From positions 1-64,000 of the forward strand of contig JAVTVY010020499.1 in the NCBI GenBank assembly GCA_036873755.1: 64,000 nt of DNA. Direction: 5' to 3'. The notes below the pieces were generated by a model. That model saw nothing but the letters and a program-made list of their open reading frames with translations. It was not told the origin of the DNA and made no database searches. Both the position numbers and the translations under genes were made by a program. Source of the DNA: Hanleya hanleyi. Its lineage: Eukaryota > Mollusca > Polyplacophora > Lepidopleurida > Hanleyidae. Positions 1-12,378 of this stretch are shown here, in pieces (the first letter of the stretch is position 1; each line of letters opens with the position of its first letter).

Positions 1-1677
1 AATGCTTCATTTATGAGTAATTTCAGCGACTTTTTGTTTCTGATTGTTATTTCTCATACTACGATCCCAGCTGTCTTGGCAGCGTTTTGCGTACGTTTGG
101 GCGTATCTGGCTGAAGGACTCATTCCTCGGCCGCTGCTACTCCTTCTGCCAGCTTTTCTTCTAGAACGATTTGGTTGTCTTCACATCTTCTTGTATACGT
201 CTTCCAGAACAAGAATCCCTTTCATCTCAGGTGTTTCATCGGGGACGCCATTTTTGTAGTTCCTCTCTTCATCTTACATCCGATTTAAACGTATCGGTTA
301 GGAACGGAGGTCTCGTTCAGTGAGCGATGTATGTGTAATGATGTGCGATCTCTCGGGTTGTTCAGGTGTCATCCCATCGTTCCACGTAATTTTTCTTCCA
401 CTCCCTGGAGTGTGATGGTTGCATGGAGTCGTTTGTTCACCCCGTCGCTTTCCGATGGGTACTGAGATTCACTCCAGACGTTGCAGTTCCGGAGCTGGTT
501 TGGGCGCTGTATCGTTTTCAGGAGTGTCTTTCAGTCTACATGTATGACATCTAATTATAACCTTCTGTGATCATAGATGACTTATGTTTTTATATTCCTG
601 CAGTCTGGTAGCTTGTTACCGCTGGTGTTTGGCTGATACTTCACGGGAAACTATTGTCTAGGTCTTAGTGCAGCTGATGGGCTCTAACACCTAGTCATTT
701 TTTCCCCAGACTTCGCTATTTTATGCATTGTCGTGTGATACATGGAGTATGAACCGGATTTCGTCATCCCGGCATATCTACAGGTTCTACACTTACGGAT
801 TTGTCATTGGTATATGTCTCCTTATGGCTTTTTTCCGGAGTCCGTCTACCGACTCTGTTCTACAGTCTATAATTGAAATCATGGCAGAGTTATGGGCCCT
901 GATTAGAGCTCTCGCGTACAAACACGTGTTTTGTTTTGTGCCGGCGTCTATGTTTCGGTCCCTCTTCTAGCAGGAAATATTATATATGTTCTTCCTAGCT
1001 TTCCAAACTTCTCGTTTGGCGTACACGGACGTACCTGCGGAGGCTATTTCACTCTCGTTGGTATTGCTTCTTCAGTTCAGGGCTGTACTGACATCCTGTT
1101 TCCTTTGGAGACTGTGGACGACGTTTTAGGACTGTATCTGGAGGTTTGCGATACGTTTGTCTGTCACCACCTATGGGATTGGATGTTGTTAAGACGGGAT
1201 TGCTACACCCTGGGACCGTTGTGGTGCCCAGGCTGTTGGTCACCCGTCGATATCGATCAGGCATGGAAATTTTCTTCAATAAGGCTGATTGCAGACTTTT
1301 ATCAAAATTTTGAAATTTCAGACTTTTTTGAAGTAGATTTTACACTTTTCTGTGGTTACAATTCCCATGCCTGCTCTATGCACTAGACCTTCTAGTGGTT
1401 TTACCATTTTTGTAATTTGGTAAGTAATCTTGCTCTCCCCAATTTTTCAAAAAGAAGTGGGGGGGGGGGGGGGGAGATTTTTGGGTCTAGTGTATGTCAG
1501 CTTTATTCACTGGGCCTGTAGTTACTATAGGCCGGATGAGTATATCAAGGACCATATTGTCATTATTATACATTTATGGTCTTTGATTACTTCGCTGACT
1601 CCTGTACTCCCCTTCGCTTATGCTCGGGGTCCTTTTGTTTCCGACCACTCATTCCCTCCGTCCTGCTATGGTATTCT
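1..1677. other. Unassigned stretch, no gene recognised
   Basis: No protein family was recognised on either strand. The longest open stretch (931-1386, plus, 151 codons) has no domain, and the overlapping minus frame (1049-1279) is equally featureless. A run of about 20 G lies near 1457-1474 and may be a sequencing or assembly weak spot. Only the repeat at 655-760 is listed separately. Confidence 0.5.
655..760 (+). repeat. Dispersed repeat shared with 63765-63875
   Basis: This stretch and one near the far end of the window share an ordered series of blocks: CAGCTGA..GGCTC, then CCCCAGACTT.GCTATT.TATG, then ACATGGAGTATGAACC. They have the same orientation and similar spacing. The copies lie about 63 kb apart, so this is a dispersed element rather than a local tandem duplication. 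Nothing in it suggests coding. Confidence 0.6.
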
Positions 1678-2002
1678 AGCAAAAAAGTATGTGAAGGTAA
1701 GTTTAACAGCGCAAGAAATATGAAAAATTTAAAAATCAATATTCCTATTTCTAAGCTTAAACTTACCTTCACATACTGTGATGGCCCTCCCAGCCTCCCC
1801 GCTGATGGGTTATTCACACTGCGTTGAATGGGGAAGAAGGAAGTGTCGTGGTCGGTCACGTGGGATCTGGGTACTCGCGCATGGGCATTGGGGCAGTACA
1901 GGGACTATTTTTATTCTGTGGTAATATATTACAATAAGGCAATCGCGTAAGAACACGATAGCAAAAAAGTATGTGAAGGTAAGTTTAACAGCGCAAGAAA
2001 TA
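1678..2002. repeat. Direct plus inverted copies of a 43-bp motif
   Basis: A 43-bp block beginning AGCAAAAAAGTATGTGAAGG occurs at 1678-1720 and 1960-2002 in direct orientation. An inverted copy of its core (AAACTTACCTTCACATACT) lies at about 1758-1777. The core contains AAGGTAAGT, a strong match to a 5' splice-site consensus, in both direct copies. The geometry allows a hairpin between 1686-1705 and 1757-1777. Confidence 0.7.
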
Positions 2003-3393
2003 TACAGATTATCAAAAATTTTGCAATTAGAAATGACCCCTAAGGTTTCCATTCAATCAGAGAAACCGGTTCATTACATAAGTTTCTTGATGCATCAATG
2101 ATGTATACCAAATTTTACATTTACATTTGAACGGTATCAGAGATAGAGATCATTAATGATTTCGCATAAATTAATCTTGGTTCAAATCTTGGTTCAAATT
2201 GAATACATTATGAATGTACCCATAGCTGAGGGGTTTTCAGATGCGCAGCTTCGTATTATTAATTCCAAGGGGGATAATCCAAATGTTACCTCCCCTGTGA
2301 TTAAATCTTGTTGATAGTATCACTACTATTTGTAAATGTAATATTTTAGCCTCTGTCACATTTGATGAGGTTCAAGGTTAATTACACTCAAAATGGTTCA
2401 TCCACTGTTAATTTGTTTGCTTATTGATCATCTTCATATAGATCATGAACCTTTTTGGATCTGACTCTAACCCTTGAATTTTTACCGTATCTTTTTAACT
2501 GGCTATGAGGTTCACAGGAGCAAATTTAATTTTCAGCTAACATTCTCACCTCACTTCATGTCACAACCATGCTACTCATAATCAGGCTGTTTATGAGCTT
2601 TTTTTTTTGCTGTAAATGTGATTTAATTTTTTGCAATTGAGGAGATACCGCCCTAACCCCTAGACACTCTGCCACAAAGGTTTGGGCATATACAGTGGAA
2701 ACTATTCTTAATTGCATTTCCTAAATCCAAAAATATTATATGCATTTATGGGGCAAATGATGGATTTCCATTTCACAGCCTATTCGATTGAGCAGAATTT
2801 TCAATTAAGCAGCTTGTGATTAAGTGCCGCGCATTCTAATGGATGTCATTCTGTTCAAGGTTCTGCTAGAAGGGGTGGTCTGATTGGCCACTTGAATCTG
2901 TTCATTGGCTGTTTGGTACAGTGCAGACCTTCATATGGAGGATGGACATCCATTCACTACTTGAAAGATGTAATCAGTCTCAAAATCGAAGAAATTGTCT
3001 CACTCTAACCTGAGCTGTTTTCAGCACCGAAGACATAATACTCCATATTCGACACTAGCGATGTCAGTATACACAGTAAAAGAAAGAATATCAGTCAGAG
3101 AAGGGGGATAAATTCTCTGCACTTGGACGAACTTCAGTCTCGCCATAACATGTACAAGCTCATCTGGAATAGCGATGACATCAGTTATACGACTTTCATC
3201 TTATGATGTCATCCAACAAACAGTGATGATGCTCTATTCAATTTAGAAGATCTTTTTAGTCGGGTGAATTAAACAGACTGTATATTAGGTTATTTGAGAG
3301 AAATCGGTCTGTTGCATAAGTTTTAATGTGTGTATGTTTTAATGTGTTGGATTACTATGTTATTAACTTGAATACTTAGACTTTTGTTTGATC
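2003..3393. other. Non-coding, AT-rich; probably TEX9-like intron or upstream sequence
   Basis: No exon, repeat family or RNA gene was recognised. It lies upstream of the first visible TEX9-like exon, so at least part is probably intron of that gene. Confidence 0.4.
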
Positions 3394-3453
3394 GTCGCTA
3401 CATAGCTGAAATATTGCTGAACGCGACGTTAAACCGTAGTCCTCTCTCTCTCC
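3394..3453 (+). mobile_element. SINE 3' tail
   Basis: The stretch reads GTCGCTACATAGCTGAAATA, then TTGCTGAACGCGACGTTAAA, then a CT-rich end. This is the typical tail of molluscan, especially gastropod, SINEs. Related tails are at 12305-12378 and 24964-25016. The tRNA-derived head is missing, so this is a 5'-truncated copy. Confidence 0.65.
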
Positions 3454-3549
3454 TTAAATTGTGACATTGTAATGTTTACAACTAAGCTACACAGTGAATC
3501 GGTGACAGCTGTTGATCACTTTATTTCCTGGATTCTGTTTTGCGTGAGT

Positions 3550-3690
3550 GATATAAGAGTGATCACTCTCTCCGACATCACTCTCCATTGCATTGGCAAT
3601 TTTGAGGAGAGTGATCAATAGCTCTCCTGGAGGAAAATTTAGGAGAGTGATGGAGAGCAACAGTGATCTCTCTCCTGAAAACAGCGCCAG
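3550..3690. repeat. Clustered GAGAGTGATC motifs, both orientations
   Basis: The motif GAGAGTGATC and its complement recur about six times, with small palindromes such as AGAGTGATCACTCT. It ends about 50 bp before the TEX9-like exon acceptor. No function is assigned. Confidence 0.4.
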
Positions 3691-3739
3691 TGGAGAAGCT
3701 TTTTAACATTTTCTGTTTTCTCTGTTGTCATGGTGACAG

Positions 3740-3913
3740 GAGGAGGAGAACACTAAGTTAGTAAGTCGTTTGAAGGAGTTAGAGGAGGAGCGAGGACGTC
3801 TGCACCGAACTAACGCCTCACAACAAACACAGATTGACAAATACAAGAAAATGGCCGAGGACGCTAAGGGGAACTCGGACAGCCTGGAAAACCAGTTATC
3901 AGGAGTAAGAAAG
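3740..3913 (+). CDS. TEX9: TEX9-like coiled-coil protein, exon (first of last four)
   Basis: This is a 58-codon exon, phase 0 at both ends, between a TGACAG acceptor and a GTCAGT donor. The peptide starts EEENTKLVSRLKELEEERGR and is a charged heptad-rich coiled coil. It splices in frame to 5576-5710, 6052-6186 and 6904-6978 to give about 172 residues. The order of blocks (LKELEEER, then VRLNRALEE, then [18 protein letters not shown], then [13 protein letters not shown]) matches my memory of the C-terminal half of TEX9 (testis-expressed protein 9), a coiled-coil protein of unknown biochemistry. The earlier exons are not in the visible upstream 3.7 kb. The family call rests on motif memory, not a search. 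Confidence 0.8.
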
Positions 3914-5575
3914 GTCAGTGTACACCCTGCAAATCAGAGTGAGATATCCCCCTTCCTGTACAGATATTATGGATTAAAAAGTCAGTGTGTACCATATCCT
4001 CTGATGGGGGTGACAGACTAATGTCCTGTGCCTTATTTTAAGGTTTGGGGTAACTGAAAATTGGTTTCTGTGTTTTCACAGGCCAGGACTTCACTTCACA
4101 TGTGCATTGTGTTTTCATTTTAGGGGAGACAACTCTCATCACCATATGTTCAGTTTAAATAGCGCTACTTTTCTCACTTATCCTTCTGCAATTACTTCAT
4201 GATAGGATAATGTTATATGTAGTCTGATTGTATCAGATCAATTTGCTTTAATGGTACCTGTGTACACGTTTGGAGAACAGTAACTATTTGCGAAAATAGC
4301 ATTTACAAGTACTGCAGACTGAGATTCCAGTACATGTAATTCCCAGAACAAATGAATATCACTGTCAGAGAGGGCTGTTCCAGAAAAATATACATGGGGT
4401 GGGGGAAGACAACTTTTTCTGACCCCAACCATTCCTGTACTATTTTTTCCATCTCTCTAAATATTGAAAAACTGTTAAACACCCTACATTCATATACCAT
4501 GGAATTGAATTGACTTTACCCCCATATTCCATGTACTTTTTTTCTGAAACAGCCCTGAAGAAGGTGTGGGGCAATTCCTCATTGTGTTTATGGACATGTA
4601 AAAGGATATTACTGTTTGTTATCTGTTTTTTTAGTGTATCATTCATTCAGTCATGTTTTGTTTGCATCATTTTAATGTTCTGTTTGAGGATAATTGTTTG
4701 ACTTATGAAAGTGTTCGAGCTCCCATATTTTCATTTGATTAATGCTTATCATTCCGTTTGTGGGAAATTATTTTGTTGAATAATTTGGTTTTATTAGAAG
4801 TATTTTGTCTTCTAGTAGCTTTAGAAAAGTGTTCCAAAGTTTGTATCTCCAGCCTGGCTGGTTTCAGAAATGAAATCTGCATCACTTATGTGCCGTTTGT
4901 GACATCAATACTTGTAACGTTCAGTCCTTGGGCAGCTGGTCTGACACGACATATCACATTGAACATGAATGATGGTGTGTAAATCTGAATTCATCTGGAC
5001 CAATAAGATTCTAGCAGACAAATACTTCAAATTAATCTAAACATAGTTGATAGACTGATATGACTATCATCATTCAACCTATATTAAAAAAAGGACGATC
5101 TAAAAACCTTTGCATTTCACCTTTAAGAAATCTGAATCCTATCAGGAGTTCAAGTATAGATGTGACGCCCATGTGATGGAAAGTTGTTCACACTTAAATA
5201 GGTACATGTAGTAGCATCATGACGTCAATTTCATGCACTTGTCTCCAGTCCCTGAAATGACGTCTCGGAACACGCATTGGCATTCTGGGCTTTGCGATAT
5301 CATACACTATCTGAGAAATTTGATCGCACTGTGACGACCTCTAATGTGACATCATGGACACCTGGTCACGTTATCCGACGTCATCTCAGTCATTCCCCAT
5401 TTTCATCTTGTTCACTAGACCGAATTGAAGAAATTAACAATACTTGTCCCAATTTCGAGACTTTAAAAGCTTTTGACAAATGTTGCAAGTAATCAGGATC
5501 TTAAGTTTACCAGCACAATGAAAATCACACTACTACCTCTTTAATTTTGTTTTCCCACCTTTACTTCTACTTCAG

Positions 5576-5710
5576 GAGCTAGACACAGTAAAGAGAAGTC
5601 TGAAACAACAGACAACCACACAGGGAGCCACGGAGGTACGATTAAACAGGGCTCTGGAGGAGGTGGACAGGTACAAGGAACAGTTACACAAGTCCAAGTC
5701 TTCTGCAAAG
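5576..5710 (+). CDS. TEX9: TEX9-like exon (second visible)
   Basis: This is a 45-codon exon between a TACTTCAG acceptor and a GTATGT donor, phase 0. The peptide begins ELDTVKRSLKQQ and contains VRLNRALEEVDRYKEQLHK, a continuing coiled coil. It reads directly on from the exon at 3740-3913 with no missing residues required. Confidence 0.8.
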
Positions 5711-6051
5711 GTATGTAACCTCACATCATACTGTACCACCTGTTCAGTTGAGAAAATACCCCGACCTTCTTACAGGGTTGTCTCCCATTATGCAGGCCTC
5801 CCATCTGTCTTACTATCCTACTTTTCCTACCTTTTTCAGAATTTGTCCTACTTTTATCTGATAATCCGTTAGCATATCTGCGCATCTAAGGGTCTTTGGC
5901 GGCCAGGATCCCATACTGATAGCAATCATTAGTTCATTTTATCTTTTCCAATGGAGTAGATACATTTTAACAATTATGAGAGGTGAACATCCAAGTTGGT
6001 AATCTCTGATAAATAAGACATTTTCATGTACATATTTCTCACTTTTCTTAG

Positions 6052-6210
<159 letters not shown>

Positions 6211-6876
6211 TAGTCTTTTCTACATTGTTTCTATCTCTTCTGTAAATGCATTAAACCCCTGTGGACAGATAAGATGTTTGGATACAAACCAGCCAACCTG
6301 GTTTTTGTCTTAGACATGTTTGATTCCACTTTAATTAGTTAGGGTTTGGTGGGGAGGGGGGGGGGGGAAGCACCTGAAACTTCAGTATAGATTCTATCTG
6401 GTCATCTTTTAAAAAATTTAGAGGATTCAGGGGGAAACAGTCGGTGTTGGTGGTTGGAAGGTATCATAGGGTGTTGTTTTGGTTTGCCCTTAACATGAAG
6501 ATTTGCGTAAGAAATGTCTTGATAGGCACTACTATGGGAAACCGACAGTTTTCAAACTAGTGCAGTTGTTAACCACAAGTCAAAGGGTGCTCTTGGAAAA
6601 TGGTGCACTTTATACATGAAGTCTAAACTGTATCCATCCGGCTAGTTCTCCTGGTAAATTAATTTCTTTGATATATTCACAATATTATGTAATTGTTTTG
6701 CTCGGGTTGTCATGGTTATGTGCCTGTTTTATCAATGTTGATTATTCTATGTATATTTCTTGACCCTGTTTGCCTTGTCAACTGGATAACAAGAAGCATA
6801 TATGATTGCTCACATCAATAAACTACTACTACTGTATTACAATTACTGATTAGAATCATTTGGATATGTGTTTTGA

Positions 6877-7614
<738 letters not shown>

Positions 7615-7823
7615 GATGTGGGGCTCCGGGGTTGACCTGGGATGTCATTGTCCACACCCCAGATCATGGTAAAAATAGGCCTCAGCTCCTGAGACAGCTT
7701 GTCGTAAGAGGCGACTAACTGGTGCACCCATGGGGTTCCCGGGTGTGAAAAGGAATAGGACCCAATGTCGTGATATGAATGAAATATATATCGAAGTGGC
7801 ATTAAATCATATTCACTCACTTA
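7615..7823 (+). mobile_element. Gastropod SINE
   Basis: It contains GGGGCTCCGGGGTTGACC, then GCTTGTCGTAAGAGGCGACT AAC, and ends near TCATATTCACTCAC. The central block is a hallmark of abundant SINEs in abalone and related gastropods (from memory). It starts where the minisatellite ends, so the SINE may mark the array's original boundary. Confidence 0.75.
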
Positions 7824-9184
7824 GTGTGGACTGGAAACCAAGTTGGTGTCCCTGTATATTCCAAGTGAGGGAGAGATGAGGCTAGAGTTGCACGATGAAA
7901 TTGTTAGGTCCCCAGTGATGTCTATCAATCAGCTATAGCTGAGTAAAATAGCTGAGGAACTTCGTGTTTGTTGGTTTTATGCGAGGAATGCATGTGAGTT
8001 ATGTCCATAATGGCTACCATAACATGAAATCAAGATCTGATTAAGAGGATACCCTATTTCTTCTCATTTTTCCAACAACATTTTTAGACTTAAAGGCAGA
8101 AAAAAGTCATTTTATTTTAACTGAGACAAAATGCTGTGGCATGGATATGTTATTTATCCCAAGAACTGAAAAGCCAGCTACTGAAATTTGTATAATGTTA
8201 CCAGAATTTCTCTTTGTAGATGGCTGAAGTTAACTTTTGCCGTCTGAATAATTAGAAGAAATAAGGTAGTAGCAATATCATATCATAATGCTGTATGGGG
8301 AGAGATTGGTGTGAAATTGGAGAAAGTTGTTTTAGTTCTAAATACATGTATCATATTAACACCAGTCTCTCTAGGTTTCAGTATTGTACTAATTTAATAT
8401 GCTGTTTGTAGGATATGGTAAGCCCTCTAATAATTCAATCACAGTAAATGAAATTTCCCGCCATAAAATCTGGGGTGATCAAATTTATTACAACAGGAAG
8501 TTCACAAAATGGTTCAAAATCATTCATATAATCCATTATTTCTTTGCTATTTCACTGATTTCATAGGGTAATCAAATTTATTAGAACAGCCCAAAAGATG
8601 GGTGGATTGAATTTTAATAGGGGGATTGAATTACCATGGTGGAAATTATCTCTCACTGAAAACATTCCCCATCAGCTTCATTAAGCAAATTACAAACAAA
8701 AGACACTGCCATATCTTTTGGCCTGGGACATTTACTGCATGAAAGAATCATCACGTCACACTTGTTTGTCTCTCATCAATGTTGGAATACTACTTTTCAT
8801 TTGATGTTTGATAGTATTACGAACATTCAATTGAAGTGGGAAATGTTCGAGGATAGCATCATGGATCCATCCCTCATCAATGAATCATCCAGTCCAACAT
8901 GAGAGAGAACAAAAGAGTGGTTGTTCAATTTTCCCACCCTCGGCTGACTGACTGGGGAAACATCTGTATTGTTTAACATTGTCCACAGTTCACTTTTATG
9001 AATATATTTATTCCTATATGTATATGCTGAAAAATTCTGAAACTTAATTATATTTTGTGAAATGTATAAAGAGCATTAATACTTAATTTTTAATTTACGG
9101 AATGTTTTCCATATTTCTCCATTGGGGGTTCCGCATGTGAAGCAACCTGAATGGCCCATTATCATGGCTGTCATATTCACTGAT
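7824..9184. other. Non-coding, no features recognised
   Basis: AT-rich sequence with frequent stops in all frames. No repeat, RNA gene or coding segment was recognised. It lies 3' of the TEX9-like gene. Confidence 0.5.
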
Positions 9185-9712
9185 GCTAGTTAGAGTTAAG
9201 AGTGTTTGACTCTGACCCAGGGTGCTACAGCTGGCATGGGTTCGTCCATCGCCAGTGACCGCTTACATATATACTCGCCTATTCACAAGGCGCTGGGCTG
9301 ATTTGGTGTCCAGGGTAAAAAGGACTGATGGTGGAACTAGTTGCTACGCTAGACCTTCGCCAGCGGAGGCACTTGGGGAATAAAGTACCTGGGTGTCTTT
9401 CAGTGACTGCTATATAAATCCACCCAAAGTAGTACATCGCATACACCGCTAGGAAGCTCACATGGTTAGACGATCACAGCACTTTCAGGATAGTAGTTCG
9501 TCCAATTGTAGAATTGTATAAATGTTCACTTCACAGCACTTTCAGAATAGTAGTTTGTCCAATTGTAGAATTGTATAAATGTTCACTTCATAACACGATA
9601 GTTGAGCTATAAATGTTGAGTGGTTCCAATTGATTGTATATTAATATGTACCCCTATCGAAGTGCCTCTCTCAAAGGGGGAAATTACTAACTGAACTGAA
9701 CTGAACATGGCT
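9185..9712 (+). mobile_element. tRNA-headed element, copy 1
   Basis: The head resembles a tRNA-derived SINE: GTTTGACTCTGACCC then GGCATGGGTTCG. It is followed by a long conserved body (TGACCGCTTACATATATACT, GGAGGCACTTGGGG, ACATCGCATACACCGC). Copy 2 is inverted at 11612-12107 and copy 3 is at 60797-61075. This copy carries a private 57-bp tandem duplication at about 9475-9588 (CACAGCACTTTCAG start) that copy 2 lacks. The body beyond the SINE-like part ends with AACTGAACTGAACTGAACAT. Confidence 0.75.
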
Positions 9713-10642
9713 TTATATTTGTGGAGTTCCCATTTCCAAGGGCATTTTTAGGGAGGGGGGAGGGGGGTCACTGGGTTCAAACAACCCCCTCTCAGCTCCC
9801 AACTTTATTTTATTTTCGTATCTTGGACAGCACTGTAGTGAGCTCTCCAATAAGTAAGCATAGAAAACGACTCCCTATCAAGAAATCCTGGCGACGCCCA
9901 TGATTCTAGCAGTAAAATCATAACCTCCTATGCAGTGCTAAACATGCATGCAGAGTCTGATAGTGGCAACAGTATAACACCAGAAGTCCCCTGTGACGAA
10001 CATACTCCATTCAGACAGGAACTGGCTTCTTGCAATCTTAATAAATTAAAATCCTATATGCTTACGATAGAGAAGCATATAGGATTTTAATTTATTAAGA
10101 TTGGGCTTCTTGGCTCCTGTATTTCGCCCGATGTCAGCTTCCCCAAGCTTCAAGTCAGATGTCCGCTCCATTTTACGAGCCAATGAAATTATCCGTATTC
10201 AAATATTTTGACCTGGGAATCTCAAGACTTCAGACATGTCAATTTCACGTGAGTGCTCGAGGCGCAAGACTGGGATTCTACGCGAGACCAAACCGAGGTT
10301 GTGCAAATAAGCTATTTTATTTCTCACTCTAATGGAGCATGCTTCTTTGTTTTTCTTAAGAAAAATCATATTACAACCGGCCTAACATATTTGAAAGAAA
10401 TAAAATCGGTGACAGTTCACAGGAAAAAGTATTGTTTTCTATTTTTGATGGGGGCACTTCAAGGCCCACCAATGGATCGTTTCAGTCCATCGCTTTCTGG
10501 AGGTGTGTGTTCATTCTATGAATGTGATGTCGCCGATGTCGGATCTTATGGGACCAATCGGATGTGACCATTTTGGAATATACCCAGACATCACCCATTA
10601 CCGCATGGCTACGTACAGCAGTTTTCTACGTATGTTCGTGCA
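9713..10642. other. Spacer between inverted element copies
   Basis: No gene was recognised. An open frame at 10253-10567 (104 codons, plus) has no domain and runs into simple sequence. A 71-bp hairpin insertion at 10033-10103 is listed separately. Confidence 0.4.
10024..10112. mobile_element. 71-bp perfect hairpin flanked by 9-bp duplication
   Basis: Two perfect 31-nt arms (10033-10063, starting CAATCTTAATAAATTAAAAT; 10073-10103) surround a 9-nt loop. The hairpin is flanked by perfect 9-bp direct repeats GGCTTCTTG (10024-10032 and 10104-10112). That is the signature of an insertion with target duplication, but the element is too small to encode anything. Confidence 0.85.
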
Positions 10643-11362
10643 GGAGTACAGTCATGTTCCCCCCCTGTCATGTTCCCCCCTGTCCCATTCCCCCCCTGTC
10701 ATTTTCCCCCCCTGTCAATTTCACGTGAGTACAGCCAGGGTAAAAAGGACTGATGGTGACCCTGGACATATTCCCCCCCTGTCATATTCCCCCCCTGTCA
10801 TATTCCCCCCCTTATATTTACTTGTCCATATAGCTGTTGTGGGTTAAATATTTAGGTAATTTTTTCTTCCAGTAAAATAATGCCAATTTTTATTTATCAT
10901 AAACTGTTACAGGAAAGACAAATGTTGTTTTTTTTTAATGTAATTCCATCAATAAATTATTTGATCTTTTCCAGCACTAAGTATATAAATAAATAAATAA
11001 ATAAATAAATAACAATGAGAGATTAGTAGGAGATATAAATAGATTTAAAAAATTATTAAAAATTAAATTATTTTCTTCACAGATATTGAATATCTCATTG
11101 TTATTTATTATTTATTCATTTATTTATTTATATACTTAGCGCTGGAAAAGATCAAATAATTTATTGATGGAATTACATTAAAAAAAAAACAACATTTGTC
11201 TTTCCTGTAACAGTTTATGATAAATAAAAATTGGCATTACGGAAGAAGTTTGCTACAACTGCTAAAGGCTATGGGGGAATATGACAGGGGGGGGAATATG
11301 TCCAGGGGGGGAACATGACAGGGGGGGAATGGGACAGGGGGTGGGGGAGATGACCTACATTC
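10643..11362. mobile_element. G-run foldback element, copy 1
   Basis: A 720-bp palindromic element. Each arm starts with tandem short blocks of 6-8 C (or G) joined by TGTCAT, TGTCCCAT or TGGACATAT. Next comes a conserved stretch (TTTACTTGTCCATATAGCTG, ATTTTTATTTATCATAAACT), and the arms converge on an ATAAATAAATA centre near 11010-11120. Perfect 9-bp duplications GTTCGTGCA flank it (10634-10642, 11363-11371). Termini are GGAGTACAGTCAT and, on the other strand, GAATGTAGGTCAT. No coding capacity is visible. Copy 2 is at 21508-22414. The left arm carries a 43-bp patch of local sequence (10718-10760). Confidence 0.9.
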
Positions 11363-11371
11363 GTTCGTGCA

Positions 11372-11611
11372 ATGCGTTCGGATTAAATGGGAACTGGTGG
11401 CTCTACTCGACCCATACAGAATCTCGATGACACACAAACAGCCTGTCCGGACATTGCAGTATGATGTATCCCGTGTAAAACTGATTATTCCAGAGGAATG
11501 TGTGTGTATACTGACTGATACTTGTAATAGAGCAGGTGGCTGTGAGTGCCCGGTGGGCACAGGGTTTTGTTTATTGAATGCATTTTGCTGATAAGTAGCC
11601 AAGTATGAACG
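11372..11611. other. Spacer, no features recognised
   Basis: Sequence between the foldback and the inverted tRNA-headed element. An open frame at 11367-11591 (74 codons) shows no recognisable domain. Confidence 0.4.
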
Positions 11612-12107
11612 AATGAAGCCATGTTCAGTTCAGTTCAGTAGGTAAATCCCTCCTCTATATAGGAGCACCTCCGTATAGGAGTACATATTAATATACAATC
11701 AATTGGAACCACTCAACATTTATAGCTCGACTATCGTGCTGTGAAGTGAACATTTATACAATTCTACAATTGGACGAACTACTATCCTGAAAGTGCTGTG
11801 ATAGTCTAACCATGTGAGCTTCCTAGCGGTGTATGCGATGTACTACTACTGTGAGTGAATTTATATAGCGGTCATTGAAAGACACCCAGGTACTTTATTC
11901 CCCAAGTGCCTCCGCTGGCGAAGGTCTAGCGTAGCAACTAGTTCCACCATCAGTCCATATTACCCTGGACACCGAATCAGTCCAGCGCCTTGTGAATAGG
12001 CGAGTATATATGTAAGCGGTCACTGGCGAGGGGCGAACCCACGCCAGCTGTAGCACTCCGGGTCAGAGTCAAACACTCTAACTACTTCGGCCACGACACG
12101 CTAGCCA
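11612..12107 (-). mobile_element. tRNA-headed element, copy 2 (inverted)
   Basis: This is the reverse-complement counterpart of 9185-9712. It ends (plus strand) with GGGTTCGCCCCTCGCCAGT in complement, a box-B-like segment, and CCACGACACGC, the complement of the GTGTCGTGG head seen in copy 3. With copy 1 it forms a roughly 0.5-kb inverted repeat enclosing 1.9 kb that itself contains the G-run foldback. Confidence 0.75.
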
Positions 12108-12304
12108 TGCAAACTTGGCTAGCTGAGAAGCAACTAGCCAAGTTATCATGTCTTTGTTAGTTCCGTCACTTAGCCGTGCTTCCTCTGTATGTACAGTCCG
12201 AGACCACTACGCTGCATTGGCCGTACGGCTCTGTCCGGTGTCTGGTTCCATGTTGCTTAAAAAATTTGCTTCTTTGAACTTGGTAACTTGGCTGGATGGT
12301 GCCT

Positions 12305-12378
12305 TGTTGGTTCATCATGATATGACTGAAATATTGTTGAAAGCGACGTTAAAAACTCAACTCACACTCACTACTTGT
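12305..12378 (+). mobile_element. SINE 3' tail
   Basis: ATGATATGACTGAAATATTG is followed by TTGAAAGCGACGTTAAAAAC and TCAACTCACACTCAC. This is the same tail family as 3394-3453. No tRNA head was identified directly upstream. Confidence 0.65.

Noticed and set aside
931..1386. 151-codon plus frame as a gene
   Set aside because: No recognisable domain and an equally long frame opposite; nothing to support it.
1455..1475. Long G-run as a functional site
   Set aside because: Homopolymer runs recur through the window and may vary by sequencing error; no context supports a role.
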